Shown: positions 55,540 through 63,728, counted from the stretch's first letter. The stretch: DNA of 64,000 bases from Mycobacterium sp. EPa45 (GCF_001021385.1 NZ_CP011773.1:620001-684000); one strand, 5' to 3'. The notes: generated by a model not told the origin, from the letters alone. A program made the numbers and translations.

Positions 55540-56652
55540 GTGCTCGACACCGTCGCCGTGGAGAACTATCGGTCGCTGCGCCGCCTGATCCTGCCGCTGC
55601 GCGGCCTCAACGTCGTCACCGGCCCGAACGGCTCCGGTAAGTCCAGCCTGTACCGGGCGCTACGGCTGCTGGCCGATTCGGCGCGCAACGGCGCGGTCAA
55701 CGCGCTGGCCCGGGAGGGCGGGCTGAGTTCGACGATGTGGGCGGGGCCGGGTGACAAGGGTCCGGTCAGCCTCAAGTTGGGCTTTGCCGGTGAGGATTTC
55801 GGCTACGCCGTGGACTTCGGCATGCCGCAGGAGACGAAGACGGCGTTCAATCTGGACCCCGAGATCAAGTCGGAGACCGTCTGGGCGGGTGCGGCGCTGC
55901 GACCCTCGACGCTGCTGGCCCAACGGTCGGTGCGAACGGTCCTGCTCCGCGATGTCGACGACGGCTGGCGCACGGCGGGGACGCTGCGGCCGTTCGACAG
56001 CATGCTCAGCGAACTCGCCGACCCGCAGGCAGCGCCCGAGCTGCTGGCACTGCGTGAGCGGGTCCGGTCCTGGCGGTTCTACGACCATGTCCGCACCGAC
56101 AGCGACGCGCCCGCCCGGCAGCCCCAGATCGGCACGCGGACAATGATGTTGAGCCATGACGGTGCGGACCTGGCCGCTGCACTGCAAACCATCTCGGAGA
56201 TCGGCGACGCCAGTGCGCTGGCCGAGGCGGTGGACAACGCGTTCCCCGGCAGCACGGTGCAGATCCGCACCGACGGCCGCTTCGAGGTGATGCTCCGCCA
56301 GCCCGGCATGCTGCGCGCCCTCACCGCGGCCGAGCTTTCCGACGGCACGCTGCGCTACCTGCTGTGGGTCGCCGCTCTGCTCACCCCGCGACCGGCCGAG
56401 TTGACCGTGCTCAATGAACCGGAGTCCAGCCTGCACCCCGACCTGTTGCCCGCACTGGCCGCGCTCATCGCGCGGTCCGCGGAACGTTCGCAGATCGTCG
56501 TCGTCACCCATTCCGGCGCGTTGGTCGCAGCATTGCGCGCCCATCAGCCCGACGTCAGCGCGATCGAACTCACCAAAGACGAGGGCCGGACCGCGATCGT
56601 CGGACAGGGCCTGCTCGACGAGCCGCCCTGGCACTGGCCTGCGCGGGGATGA
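55540..56652 (+). CDS. AAA ATPase of the RecF/SMC-like (AAA_21) type
   Basis: A 370-residue P-loop ATPase. Walker A is VVTGPNGSGKSSLYRALRLL; the C-terminal half carries the ABC-type signature-like ELSDGTLRYLLWVAAL and the Walker B-like TVLNEPESSLHPDLLPAL followed by the H-loop IVVVTHSGALV. The ENYRSL start with conserved FRN/SL motif is typical of OLD/AAA_21 proteins. No nuclease (TOPRIM) domain follows, and no partner nuclease is adjacent, so a defence role is not supported. The frame opens at 55495, but GTG 55540 begins the family N-terminus. Its stop lies 21 nt before purT. Confidence 0.85.
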   Translation: MLDTVAVENYRSLRRLILPLRGLNVVTGPNGSGKSSLYRALRLLADSARNGAVNALAREGGLSSTMWAGPGDKGPVSLKLGFAGEDFGYAVDFGMPQETKTAFNLDPEIKSETVWAGAALRPSTLLAQRSVRTVLLRDVDDGWRTAGTLRPFDSMLSELADPQAAPELLALRERVRSWRFYDHVRTDSDAPARQPQIGTRTMMLSHDGADLAAALQTISEIGDASALAEAVDNAFPGSTVQIRTDGRFEVMLRQPGMLRALTAAELSDGTLRYLLWVAALLTPRPAELTVLNEPESSLHPDLLPALAALIARSAERSQIVVVTHSGALVAALRAHQPDVSAIELTKDEGRTAIVGQGLLDEPPWHWPARG

Positions 56653-56673
56653 GCCCACCTATCCTTGGGCATC

Positions 56674-57852
56674 ATGCGGGTGATGCTGGTCGGGTCGGGT
56701 GAGCTGAGTCGCGAATTGGTGCTGGCGTTCCAGCGGCTCGGAGCCGAGGTGATCGCCGTCGATCGGTACGCCGACGCACCCGCTCACGAGGTCGCCGACG
56801 AGGCGCTGGTCGTGAAGATCACCGACCCCGAAGAGCTGACCGCCGCCATCGCCCGCGTCGAACCGGCCTACATCGTCGTCGACACCAACGCCGTAGCCAT
56901 CGACGCGCTGCGCGCGGCGGCCGACAGCGGCACCACCCAGGTGGTGCCGGGCGTCTACGCCACCCAGCTGAGCTTGGACCGGGAGGGGATGCGGCGGCTG
57001 GCCGCCGACGAGCTGGGCCTGCCGACCGCGCCGTTCTGGTTCGCCGGGTCGGTCGACGAGCTGACCGCCGTCGCGGACCACGCCGGCTTCCCACTGGTGG
57101 TGAAACCGGTGATCGGGGTGCCCGGCCAAGGCCAGTCGGTGCTGCTGCGCCCCGACGACGTCGAGCCCGCATGGCAACGCGCTGTCGTGGCCGGCGGGCG
57201 GGTACCGCACAACCGAGTGCTGGCCGAGACCGTCGTCGAGATCGACTATGCGGTCACCTTGCTGACGGTGCGGACCGACGGTCCAGCCGGACCGACCCTG
57301 CACTTCTGCGAGCCGATCGGGCATCGTCAGGTCGACGGTGGAGTTCTGGAGTCCTGGCAGCCGCAGCAGATGACGGTGGCAGCGCTGGGCGCGGCGAAGT
57401 CGGTGGCCGCCCGGATCGTGCGGGCGCTCGGCGGTCGCGGGGTGTTCGGGGTGGAACTCCTGGTCCGCGGTGACGAGGTGTACTTCTCCGACGTCAGCGT
57501 CCGCCCGTATGACAGCGGCTTGGTCACGCTGCGAACCCAGCGCTTGTCGGAATTCGAGCTGCATGCCCGTGCCGTTCTGGGATTGACGGTGGACACCATC
57601 ATGATTTCGCCCGGCGCAGCCGAGGTCACCTACGGCGGTGCCGAGGAGAGCGCCGGCAGTGCGGACATCAACCCGGCGATTCTGGCCGAGGCGCTGGTCG
57701 TCCCGGAGAGCGACGTGCGGCTGTTGGGTCGGCACGAGGGAGGCGCGCGATTGCGGCTCGGGGTCGCGTTGGCCACTGCCTCCGACGTCACCACCGCCCG
57801 CGATCGGGTGCGGCAGGTGTCGACCGCATTGCACCGGGTGTGGCAGCCGTGA
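56674..57852 (+). CDS. purT: Formate-dependent phosphoribosylglycinamide formyltransferase (PurT-like, divergent)
   Basis: ATP-grasp enzyme that converts glycinamide ribonucleotide to the formylated form using formate and ATP. The 392-residue product shows VMLVGSGELSRELVLAFQRLG, AVDRYADAPAH, the ATP-grasp lid LVVKPVIGVPGQGQS, CEPIGHRQVDGGVLESWQPQQM, GVFGVELLV and FSDVSVRPYDSGLVTL. Several residues differ from the E. coli enzyme as remembered: Lys of the lid loop is Gln, the PEIEAI motif reads VDTNAVAI, and the second metal-binding Glu is Asp. The family assignment and position (purT-rhodanese-metZ, as Rv0389-Rv0391) are secure, activity less so. ATG 56674 is preceded by no strong binding site. 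Confidence 0.88.
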   Translation: MRVMLVGSGELSRELVLAFQRLGAEVIAVDRYADAPAHEVADEALVVKITDPEELTAAIARVEPAYIVVDTNAVAIDALRAAADSGTTQVVPGVYATQLSLDREGMRRLAADELGLPTAPFWFAGSVDELTAVADHAGFPLVVKPVIGVPGQGQSVLLRPDDVEPAWQRAVVAGGRVPHNRVLAETVVEIDYAVTLLTVRTDGPAGPTLHFCEPIGHRQVDGGVLESWQPQQMTVAALGAAKSVAARIVRALGGRGVFGVELLVRGDEVYFSDVSVRPYDSGLVTLRTQRLSEFELHARAVLGLTVDTIMISPGAAEVTYGGAEESAGSADINPAILAEALVVPESDVRLLGRHEGGARLRLGVALATASDVTTARDRVRQVSTALHRVWQP

Positions 57853-58286
57853 CCGAGCGCGAGGACGACGGCGCCAGTCCGATGCCGATTCTGATCGCCC
57901 TGGGCGTAGCGGTGCTCGTGCTTGCCGCGGTGGGGATCGCTTGGCTGGTCGACAAGAAGCCGATGAGCGAGGACGTCTTGGTCGGGCGCGCCGCCGTCGG
58001 CCAGAACGACGCACTGCAGCGCGACAACTACTCGGACTTCCGCAAGTACACCTGCGCCGCCCAGCAGGGAGTCGAAGCGGATGTTCTTGCCGGCCAACAC
58101 AAGTCGAAGGACGCCCACGGTGCGCGGTACGTCGACGACATCACCGATGTGAAGATCGACGGTGACAAGGCCACCGCGACCGTCACTTACCACTTCGAGC
58201 ACGCGGCCGGCGCCTTGCTCAAGACGCCGATGACCTTCGCCCGCGAGAACGGGGAATGGACGGTCTGCTCGCCGGGGCCGGTCTAG
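57849..58286 (+). CDS. Small membrane-anchored protein with NTF2-like domain
   Basis: A 145-residue protein with a short acidic N-terminus, a transmembrane helix PILIALGVAVLVLAAVGIAWLV (about 13-35) and an extracytoplasmic domain with two Cys (YTCAAQQG and WTVCSPG) that may pair. The fold resembles the DUF4878/Mce-associated lumenal domain (DITDVKIDGDKATATVTYHFE). GTG 57849 overlaps the purT stop by 4 nt (GTGA), so it is co-translated with purT although no functional link is evident. GTG 57840 is the alternative start. Confidence 0.72.
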   Translation: MTEREDDGASPMPILIALGVAVLVLAAVGIAWLVDKKPMSEDVLVGRAAVGQNDALQRDNYSDFRKYTCAAQQGVEADVLAGQHKSKDAHGARYVDDITDVKIDGDKATATVTYHFEHAAGALLKTPMTFARENGEWTVCSPGPV

Positions 58287-58329
58287 GTGCGCTCGGTTCG
58301 CGCCAGGTAGTTGTGGGAGACTCGGGCAC

Positions 58330-58743
58330 GTGAGCTATGCAGGAGATATCACCCCTGAGGAGAGCTGGAAGCTGCTCAGCGAGAACCCCGACGCGGTGCT
58401 GGTGGACTGCCGCACCGACGCCGAATGGCGATGGGTCGGTGTGCCCGATCTGACCAGCCTGGGCCGCAACGTCGTGTTCGTCGAGTGGAACCGCAGCAAC
58501 GGTCAGCGCAACGAGGACTTCGTCGCCGAGCTGAACGCCGCGGGTGTCACGCCCGGTGATCGTCCGGTGGTGTTTATCTGTCGCTCCGGCAACCGTTCCA
58601 TCCCGGCGGCCGAGACGGCGACCGCCGCCGGGATCGCGCCGTCTTACAACATGCTCGACGGCTTCGAAGGCCAGCTCGACGGAGAAGGCCATCGGGGCAG
58701 TAATGGCTGGCGCGCACTGGGTCTGCCCTGGAAGCAGTCATGA
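58330..58743 (+). CDS. Rhodanese-like sulfurtransferase (Rv0390-like)
   Basis: A 137-residue single rhodanese domain. VLVDCRTDAEWRWVGVPD is the typical early loop and PVVFICRSGNRSIPAAE carries the active-site Cys in the CRSGNRS loop. It may supply or transfer sulfane sulfur. The stop overlaps the metZ start by 4 nt (ATGA), which couples it to the sulfhydrylase that assimilates sulfur into homocysteine; the same pair is seen in M. tuberculosis (Rv0390-Rv0391). Confidence 0.9.
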   Translation: MSYAGDITPEESWKLLSENPDAVLVDCRTDAEWRWVGVPDLTSLGRNVVFVEWNRSNGQRNEDFVAELNAAGVTPGDRPVVFICRSGNRSIPAAETATAAGIAPSYNMLDGFEGQLDGEGHRGSNGWRALGLPWKQS

Positions 58744-59951
58744 CCGACGAGGTGCCTTCGGTTCGCATACCCGCGCCGCTGCCCGACGGTGTCAGCCAGG
58801 CGACCCTGGGGGTGCGGGGTGGCCTGCTGCGCTCCGAGTTCGAGGAGACCGCCGAGGGGATGTACCTCACCTCGGGCTACGTGTACTCCTCGGCGGCCGA
58901 GGCGGAGAAGGCATTCACCGGCGAGATCGACCGGTATGTCTACTCCCGCTACGGCAATCCGACGATCTCGATGTTCGAGGAACGGCTGCGGCTGATCGAG
59001 GGCGCGCCTGCCGCGTTCGCGACCGCGTCTGGCATGGCCGCGGTGTTCACCTCACTGGGCGCGCTGCTGGGCGCCGGCGACCGGTTGGTGGCGGCGCGCA
59101 GCCTGTTCGGCTCGTGCTTCGTGGTGTGCAACGAAATCCTGCCGCGCTGGGGCGTGGAGACCGTCTTCGTCGACGGCGATGACCTGTCGCAGTGGGAGGA
59201 GGCGCTGTCCAAGCCGACGCAGGCAGTGTTCTTCGAGACCCCGTCAAACCCCATGCAGTCGCTGGTCGACATCGCCGCGGTCTCCGAGATGGCACACTCT
59301 GCCGGAGCAAAAGTGGTGTTGGACAACGTCTTTGCTACTCCGCTGCTGCAGCAGGGCTTCCCGCTCGGTGCGGACGTGGTGGTGTACTCGGGCACCAAAC
59401 ACATCGACGGTCAGGGTCGGGTGCTCGGCGGGGCGATCCTCGGTGACAGGGAATACATCGACGGACCGGTGCAGAAGCTGATGCGCCACACCGGTCCCGC
59501 ACTGTCGGCGTTCAACGCCTGGGTGCTGCTGAAGGGTCTGGAGACGATGGCGGTGCGGGTGGACTACTCGAACCGTTCCGCGCAGCGGATCGCCGAATTC
59601 CTGCAAGCCCAGCCGGGTGTGAACTGGGTGAAATACCCATTCCTGGAATCACATCCGCAGTTCGACCTGGCCAAGCGCCAGATGCGTGGCGGCGGCACCG
59701 TGGTCACCTTCGAATTGGACGGCGGCAAGTCGCGGGCTTTCGAGGTGCTCGACAAGCTTCAGATCATCGACATCTCGAACAACCTCGGTGACGCCAAGAC
59801 GCTGATCACCCATCCGGCGACCACCACACATCGCGCGATGGGTCCGGAGGGCCGGGCCTCGATCGGGCTCGGCGACGGCGTGGTCCGGATCTCGGTGGGG
59901 TTGGAAGGAACCGAGGATTTGATCACCGACCTGGAACGTGCGCTGGGCTGA
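58740..59951 (+). CDS. metZ: O-succinylhomoserine sulfhydrylase
   Basis: PLP enzyme that makes homocysteine from O-succinylhomoserine and sulfide in methionine synthesis. The 403-residue protein is a Cys/Met-metabolism PLP family member: YSRYGNPTISMFEERL, ATASGMAAVFTSLGALL, ETPSNPMQSLVDI, VLDNVFATPLLQ and the PLP-Lys motif VYSGTKHIDGQGRVLGG. The Lys of SGTKH is the Schiff-base residue. ATG 58740 overlaps the rhodanese stop by 4 nt. It corresponds to Rv0391. The next gene starts 1 nt after the stop. Confidence 0.96.
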   Translation: MTDEVPSVRIPAPLPDGVSQATLGVRGGLLRSEFEETAEGMYLTSGYVYSSAAEAEKAFTGEIDRYVYSRYGNPTISMFEERLRLIEGAPAAFATASGMAAVFTSLGALLGAGDRLVAARSLFGSCFVVCNEILPRWGVETVFVDGDDLSQWEEALSKPTQAVFFETPSNPMQSLVDIAAVSEMAHSAGAKVVLDNVFATPLLQQGFPLGADVVVYSGTKHIDGQGRVLGGAILGDREYIDGPVQKLMRHTGPALSAFNAWVLLKGLETMAVRVDYSNRSAQRIAEFLQAQPGVNWVKYPFLESHPQFDLAKRQMRGGGTVVTFELDGGKSRAFEVLDKLQIIDISNNLGDAKTLITHPATTTHRAMGPEGRASIGLGDGVVRISVGLEGTEDLITDLERALG

Positions 59952-59952
59952 C

Positions 59953-60393
59953 GTGTCCCGAAAATCCGACGCCAAGAAGGCCCGTCGCAAGAAGCGGCAG
60001 ATCGTCCGCGACCAGCGCTGGCTTCCTGGTGACCTGAAGGACACTGTCGACGACATCGATGTCGAACTCGCCCAGGCGGTCGAGACATTCGACGAGTGGC
60101 TGGTTGCCCGCGGCTGGACGTTCGACGCCGAGTTCTCCACCGAGACTTTGATCAGCTGGTTCTTCGAACCGTCGGCCGCCGCGGTGGCCGACGAGCGTTA
60201 CGAGCCGGTCACGCGGATCTGGATCACCGCGTCCGGCGAGGACGACGACTTCCCCGAGGGCGTCAAGGCGGTACTGGTCGGCACCGGCGAAGAGCAGGGC
60301 GCGCTCTACAGTGTCGCACCGGAAGTGCTTCTCGCCCAGATCGATTCGATCGAGAGCTATCGGCCCGGCGGCGCCGTGCCGGTGCTGGCTTAG
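59953..60393 (+). CDS. Conserved hypothetical protein (146 aa)
   Basis: The product begins with a basic SRKSDAKKARRKKRQIVRDQRWL segment, then an acidic domain with SWFFEPSAAAVADERYEPVTRIWITASGEDDDFPEGVKAVLVGTG. No signal peptide, membrane helix or known motif is visible. The charged N-terminus suggests nucleic acid or protein binding, but that is weak inference. GTG 59953 starts 1 nt after the metZ stop, so it is probably the last gene of the purT-rhodanese-metZ unit. It converges with the DUF4267 gene, with no gap. Confidence 0.72.
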   Translation: MSRKSDAKKARRKKRQIVRDQRWLPGDLKDTVDDIDVELAQAVETFDEWLVARGWTFDAEFSTETLISWFFEPSAAAVADERYEPVTRIWITASGEDDDFPEGVKAVLVGTGEEQGALYSVAPEVLLAQIDSIESYRPGGAVPVLA

Positions 60394-60768
60394 TCAAAAC
60401 AGCAACAGGGCGGCCGTGACCAGCATGACGACGGCCGTGGCGCCGTGCACGCCGAGGCTGATTGATCTCGGACCGTTGTCGCGGTGCACGATGAGCGCGT
60501 CGGCGACCGGGATCATCGTGGCGGCCAGAATGATCCAGCCAAGTAGATGTGCGGCGCCGGCAATCATGAGGATGATCACGAAAATCCCCGATGCGATATC
60601 GCGCACCCCCTTGACGTAGAGGTAGGCGCTTACGGCTGGCTGGCGTGGATCGGCCGGAACACCGTAGCCGGCCGCAGCGACGCGGGGGGCGACGATGAAC
60701 CGCGCGCCGATGACGATGATGGCCGCTGCGATGAGCCCGGAAAGCGCGTAGCCGATGGTGATGGTCAT
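60394..60768 (-). CDS. DUF4267 family membrane protein
   Basis: A 124-residue protein with four hydrophobic helices (IGYALSGLIAAAIIVIGARF, ASGIFVIILMIAGAA, LLGWIILAATMIPVADALIV and GATAVVMLVTAALLLF). The family is small integral membrane proteins of unknown function. ATG 60768 (MTITIGYAL) was chosen; upstream open residues are unlike family members. It is the last gene of a leftward three-gene unit with a NIPSNAP and a DUF1772 gene, starting 19 nt after the NIPSNAP stop. Confidence 0.8.
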   Translation of the reverse strand: MTITIGYALSGLIAAAIIVIGARFIVAPRVAAAGYGVPADPRQPAVSAYLYVKGVRDIASGIFVIILMIAGAAHLLGWIILAATMIPVADALIVHRDNGPRSISLGVHGATAVVMLVTAALLLF

Positions 60769-60787
60769 GATGAAAACCTCTCGTATA

Positions 60788-61090
60788 TCAGTGAATTGGG
60801 TCGAGCAGAATGGCTTCGACATCGACGATTCCGCGGGTGTCGAAGCCGGCCATGTCGGCAGCGAACTCGGGGCTTGCCATGATGCGCTGTGCGAGTTTGT
60901 CGGGATCGGCGTCGGCCGGGTAGCGAATGAGCGCCACGAGCCGGTGTGCGCCGCCGGATCGCTCCGCCCACACCGCTTGGGTGCTGACCCCGAAAGTGAG
61001 GAAGGTGTCCAGGTGCCGATCCCAGTGCACCGTCGCGTATTGCTGCAACGCCTCGGCTGACCGGAGGGTGTAGATCCGCAGCTGATACAT
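60788..61090 (-). CDS. NIPSNAP-family protein
   Basis: A 100-residue ferredoxin-like-fold protein beginning MYQLRIYTLRSAEALQQYATVHWDRH, the NIPSNAP signature, followed by VHRLVALIRYPADADPDKLAQRIMAS. Its small size fits the bacterial group. These proteins are related to dimeric alpha-beta barrel monooxygenases, but the role is unknown. ATG 61090 begins the conserved text. It sits between DUF4267 and DUF1772 genes, with a 2-nt gap to the latter, in a unit divergent from a TetR regulator. Confidence 0.85.
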   Translation of the reverse strand: MYQLRIYTLRSAEALQQYATVHWDRHLDTFLTFGVSTQAVWAERSGGAHRLVALIRYPADADPDKLAQRIMASPEFAADMAGFDTRGIVDVEAILLDPIH

Positions 61091-61092
61091 GG

Positions 61093-61569
61093 TCAAATCG
61101 CCAGTGCTACACAGAGAGCGGCGATCGCGAGGCCTTGCAGGGCCGCCCGAGCGTTGATGACGCGATCCCACTTCGCTTGCAGCGCACGTGCGTTCGGAAG
61201 CAGGTGGCCGCTGACTGCGGCCGCCGTCAGCTGGCGATTGATCGGTGCGCTCACCCGTGCGTAGATGATGAGCCAAATCAGCAGCAGGACCACTGCGATC
61301 CCTGCCGCCGTTGCCTGCGCACGGTGTCCGCTCATCGCGGCGAGCACCGCACAAGCCGTGGCGGCGAGCACGCCGAGCACGCCGGGCGCCGGCATGCGGC
61401 GGTCTCCGTATTGGTGCACGCGGCCGGTGACCACCACGAGGGCATCGTCGTCGACGGCCGCCAGGGCTGGTTTGAGCACCATCGCGCAGAACACATCGGT
61501 GCCATAGACCACGGCGGTAGCCAGCACCGCGACCACTGCCGTGCTGTTGGTGATGAGGGTGAAATCCAT
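61093..61569 (-). CDS. DUF1772 family membrane protein
   Basis: A 158-residue membrane protein with four helices (AVVAVLATAVVYGTDVFCAMVL, GVLGVLAATACAVLAAMSG, ATAAGIAVVLLLIWLIIYARV and ALQGLAIAALCVALAI). DUF1772 resembles anthrone oxygenase-like proteins (noxC-type) used on aromatic polyketides, but function in bacteria is unclear. ATG 61569. It is the first gene of the leftward operon and lies 100 nt from the TetR start, with three TAGC-N3-GCTA sites between. Confidence 0.83.
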   Translation of the reverse strand: MDFTLITNSTAVVAVLATAVVYGTDVFCAMVLKPALAAVDDDALVVVTGRVHQYGDRRMPAPGVLGVLAATACAVLAAMSGHRAQATAAGIAVVLLLIWLIIYARVSAPINRQLTAAAVSGHLLPNARALQAKWDRVINARAALQGLAIAALCVALAI

Positions 61570-61593
61570 GTCGCGCTCCGATCAGACGTAGGT

Positions 61594-61608
61594 GTTAGCA
61601 ACGCTAAC
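61594..61608 (+). promoter_or_regulatory. Palindrome GTTAGC-AAC-GCTAAC (TetR operator candidate 1)
   Basis: A perfect 6-bp dyad with a 3-nt spacer containing TAGC-N3-GCTA, located 25 nt before the DUF1772 start codon, so a bound repressor would block that promoter. Confidence 0.7.
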
Positions 61609-61629
61609 CCCGGGCGCGGGTCAATCGCA

Positions 61630-61642
61630 ATAGCAGTGCTAT
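61630..61642 (+). promoter_or_regulatory. Palindrome ATAGCA-G-TGCTAT (TetR operator candidate 2)
   Basis: Perfect 6-bp dyad with TAGC-AGT-GCTA at 61631-61641, midway between the TetR and DUF1772 genes. Confidence 0.7.
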
Positions 61643-61648
61643 TTTTTC

Positions 61649-61659
61649 TAGCTGTGCTA
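61649..61659 (+). promoter_or_regulatory. TAGC-TGT-GCTA (TetR operator candidate 3)
   Basis: Third copy of the TAGC-N3-GCTA pattern, 9 nt before the TetR start, suggesting autoregulation. Sites 2 and 3 have centres 18 nt apart. Confidence 0.65.
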
Positions 61660-61668
61660 TCGTACGGT

Positions 61669-62295
61669 ATGGCTCTGGATGATCGCCGCGAGCGCGAACG
61701 GGCTGCGCGGCGACGACTGATCGTCACGACCGCACGTGCGGTCGCCGAAGCCGAGGGCTGGGATGCCGTCACGACCCGGCGCTTGTCGACGGAGATCGAA
61801 TACAGCCAGCCGGTGTTGTACAAGCACTTCGCCGGCATGGATCAGATCGCCGATGCGGTCGCGGTCGACGGGTTCGGCGAGCTGGCACAGGCCATCGAGG
61901 CTGCCCGCACCGGCGCCGCGAATTCCGGCGACTCGTTGGCCGAGGTCGCGTTGGCCTACCTGGACTTCGCGCGTGACAACCCGGCGGTCTATGACGCGAT
62001 GTTCACCCGCGCGACCAGCCTGCGCTTTGCCGCTGACGACACCCCGGCTGAGATGGAGGCGGCCTTCGCCGAGGTGCGTCAGGCGGTCGGCGACGTCGCT
62101 GGTGCCCGCGACGCCGACACCCTCACGGAAGTGTTCTGGGCTGCGCTGCACGGACTGGTCACGCTCGGCCGCGCCGGGCGGCTCCGCCCCGGTTACGAGG
62201 CGCAGCGGGTCAGACTGCTCGTCACCGAGTTCACCGACCGGGCCGGGACGTCAAGTGGTCGCCCTGTCGTCGACCACCGGCGCGGCGCCCGCTAG
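61669..62295 (+). CDS. TetR-family transcriptional regulator
   Basis: A 208-residue TetR regulator. The N-terminal HTH is RRRLIVTTARAVAEAEGWDAVTTRRLSTEIEYSQPVLYKHFAGMDQI, with the family's recognition helix and the YxHF motif. The C-terminal part resembles the WHG/TetR_C_33-type ligand-binding helices (FWAALHGLVTLGRAGRLRPGY). ATG 61669. The gene is divergent from the DUF1772-NIPSNAP-DUF4267 operon; three TAGC-N3-GCTA sites in the 99-nt spacer are its likely operators. Its stop overlaps the SDR stop (converging genes). Confidence 0.88.
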   Translation: MALDDRRERERAARRRLIVTTARAVAEAEGWDAVTTRRLSTEIEYSQPVLYKHFAGMDQIADAVAVDGFGELAQAIEAARTGAANSGDSLAEVALAYLDFARDNPAVYDAMFTRATSLRFAADDTPAEMEAAFAEVRQAVGDVAGARDADTLTEVFWAALHGLVTLGRAGRLRPGYEAQRVRLLVTEFTDRAGTSSGRPVVDHRRGAR

Positions 62296-63155
62296 TTCTG
62301 CTCCGGGGTCTCCACGACGCCGGTGGCGCTCTGGGCGCGCTTCTCGTAGGCCGCGCGGGCGGTCGTGTCGAAGTCGAGGAACACCCGGTCGGTGCCCATC
62401 TGCTTGGACAGCCAACGCCGTCCGCGCGGTGGCAGGAACATCACCGCGGCGGCCAAGAAGCGCGAGAAGCCCGGAACAGAGATCGACGTGGTCGGCTTGT
62501 CCAGTGCCTTGACCACGGCGGCGGCGATGTCCTCGGGCTGCACCGGCTTTGTCGCGGCGGTGGTGTGCGTGCCCGAGATCAGCTCGGTGTTTGTGAATGT
62601 CGGCATCACGCAGCTGATTTGGACACCCTGGGGGGCGAATTCGTCAGCCAGCCCGGTAGACAACCCAACCACCGCGAACTTGGTGCCGGCGTAGAGGGCC
62701 TGCCCCGGCACGGCCAGCATGCCGGCCATCGAGGCGATGTTGACGATGTGACCGCTGCGGCGCCGGACCATTTCCGGCAGCACCAGCCGACAGCCGGTGA
62801 GCACGCCGTAGAAGTTCACCTCGACGGCGGTGCGGACCGCTTGATCGGTGTGGTCGAGGAACGGGCCGACCGGCATGACCCCGGCGTTGTTGATCAGCAC
62901 ATCGATGTGGCCGCCGCCGTCGGCGCGGGCCTTGTCCAGAAACGTCGCGAAGGACTCCGGGTCGCTGACGTCGAGCGGATAGCCCGAGACCGGGCCGAGC
63001 TTGCTGAGCTGCGCCACCGCCGACTCCTCCAGCGCCACGTCCCGGTCACCGATGACCACGCGCGCGCCGCGCTGCAGGAGTGCCCTCGCGGTGGCGAAAC
63101 CGATGCCCCGCGCGGCGCCGGTGATCGCGATGGTCTTGCCGCGGATGTTGTCCAT
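62292..63155 (-). CDS. Short-chain dehydrogenase/reductase
   Basis: A 287-residue SDR with TGAARGIGFATARAL cofactor loop, LINNAGVMPVG, catalytic S in NIASMAG, YAGTK, and a C-terminal extension of about 40 residues with a short hydrophobic stretch (FLAAAVMFLPPRGRRW). The acidic residue in IGDRD after the second strand suggests NAD preference. ATG 63155 (MDNIRGKTIAIT) was chosen; the open frame to 63179 is non-conserved. It shares its stop region with the convergent TetR gene. Substrate unknown. Confidence 0.87.
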   Translation of the reverse strand: MDNIRGKTIAITGAARGIGFATARALLQRGARVVIGDRDVALEESAVAQLSKLGPVSGYPLDVSDPESFATFLDKARADGGGHIDVLINNAGVMPVGPFLDHTDQAVRTAVEVNFYGVLTGCRLVLPEMVRRRSGHIVNIASMAGMLAVPGQALYAGTKFAVVGLSTGLADEFAPQGVQISCVMPTFTNTELISGTHTTAATKPVQPEDIAAAVVKALDKPTTSISVPGFSRFLAAAVMFLPPRGRRWLSKQMGTDRVFLDFDTTARAAYEKRAQSATGVVETPEQN

Positions 63156-63242
63156 GGCCGGGAACTTTACAGGTGTCAACTTTCGGGTGAAAGGGTGTTT
63201 CGAGAATCACCTCGGATGGCGCCGTGCATGCACACTCGATGA

Positions 63243-63728
63243 GTGAGCGGATTGCGTTTCGTGCCCGTCAACCTCGACGACGCGCTGGCCGGACCGCTGC
63301 TGGCGGAGCTCGCCGTCGAGTACGCCACCCGCTATGAGGCGCCGGAAGCGGCGGTGGCGGCGTGGCTACGCAACCATTCGGCCGGTGAGTTCAGCCCGCC
63401 CGACGGAGGCATGTTCATCGGGGTGCTCGACGGACTGCCGGTGACCGGCGGGGCGTTCTGCCGCTTCGACGACGACACCGCCGAACTCAAACGAATCTGG
63501 ACCGACAGCCGGCACCGCCGGCAGGGTCATGCCGCTGCGCTCCTCGCGGCCCTGGAGACCGAGATCGCCCGCCGCGGCTACCGGCGCATCTACCTCACCA
63601 CCGGCAACCGGCAACCTGAAGCCGAGGCGCTCTACGACAGCTGTGGCTACAGCCGCCTGGCCGAGCCGCTACCCAGTGCTGCCGACCAGTATCCGATCGC
63701 TTTCGTCAAAGTCCTGTTCGACGGCTAG
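63243..63728 (+). CDS. GNAT-family N-acetyltransferase
   Basis: A 161-residue GNAT protein: VTGGAFCRFDDDTAELKRIWTDSRHRRQGHAAALLAALE contains the acetyl-CoA-binding Q/R-x-x-G-x-A loop (RRQGHA), followed by YRRIYLTTGNRQPEAEALYDSCGY, the typical C-terminal half. Substrate is unknown (small molecule or protein amine). GTG 63243 is the likely start. It is divergent from the SDR gene with an 87-nt gap, and is followed by 80 nt to an oxidoreductase gene. Confidence 0.87.
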   Translation: MSGLRFVPVNLDDALAGPLLAELAVEYATRYEAPEAAVAAWLRNHSAGEFSPPDGGMFIGVLDGLPVTGGAFCRFDDDTAELKRIWTDSRHRRQGHAAALLAALETEIARRGYRRIYLTTGNRQPEAEALYDSCGYSRLAEPLPSAADQYPIAFVKVLFDG

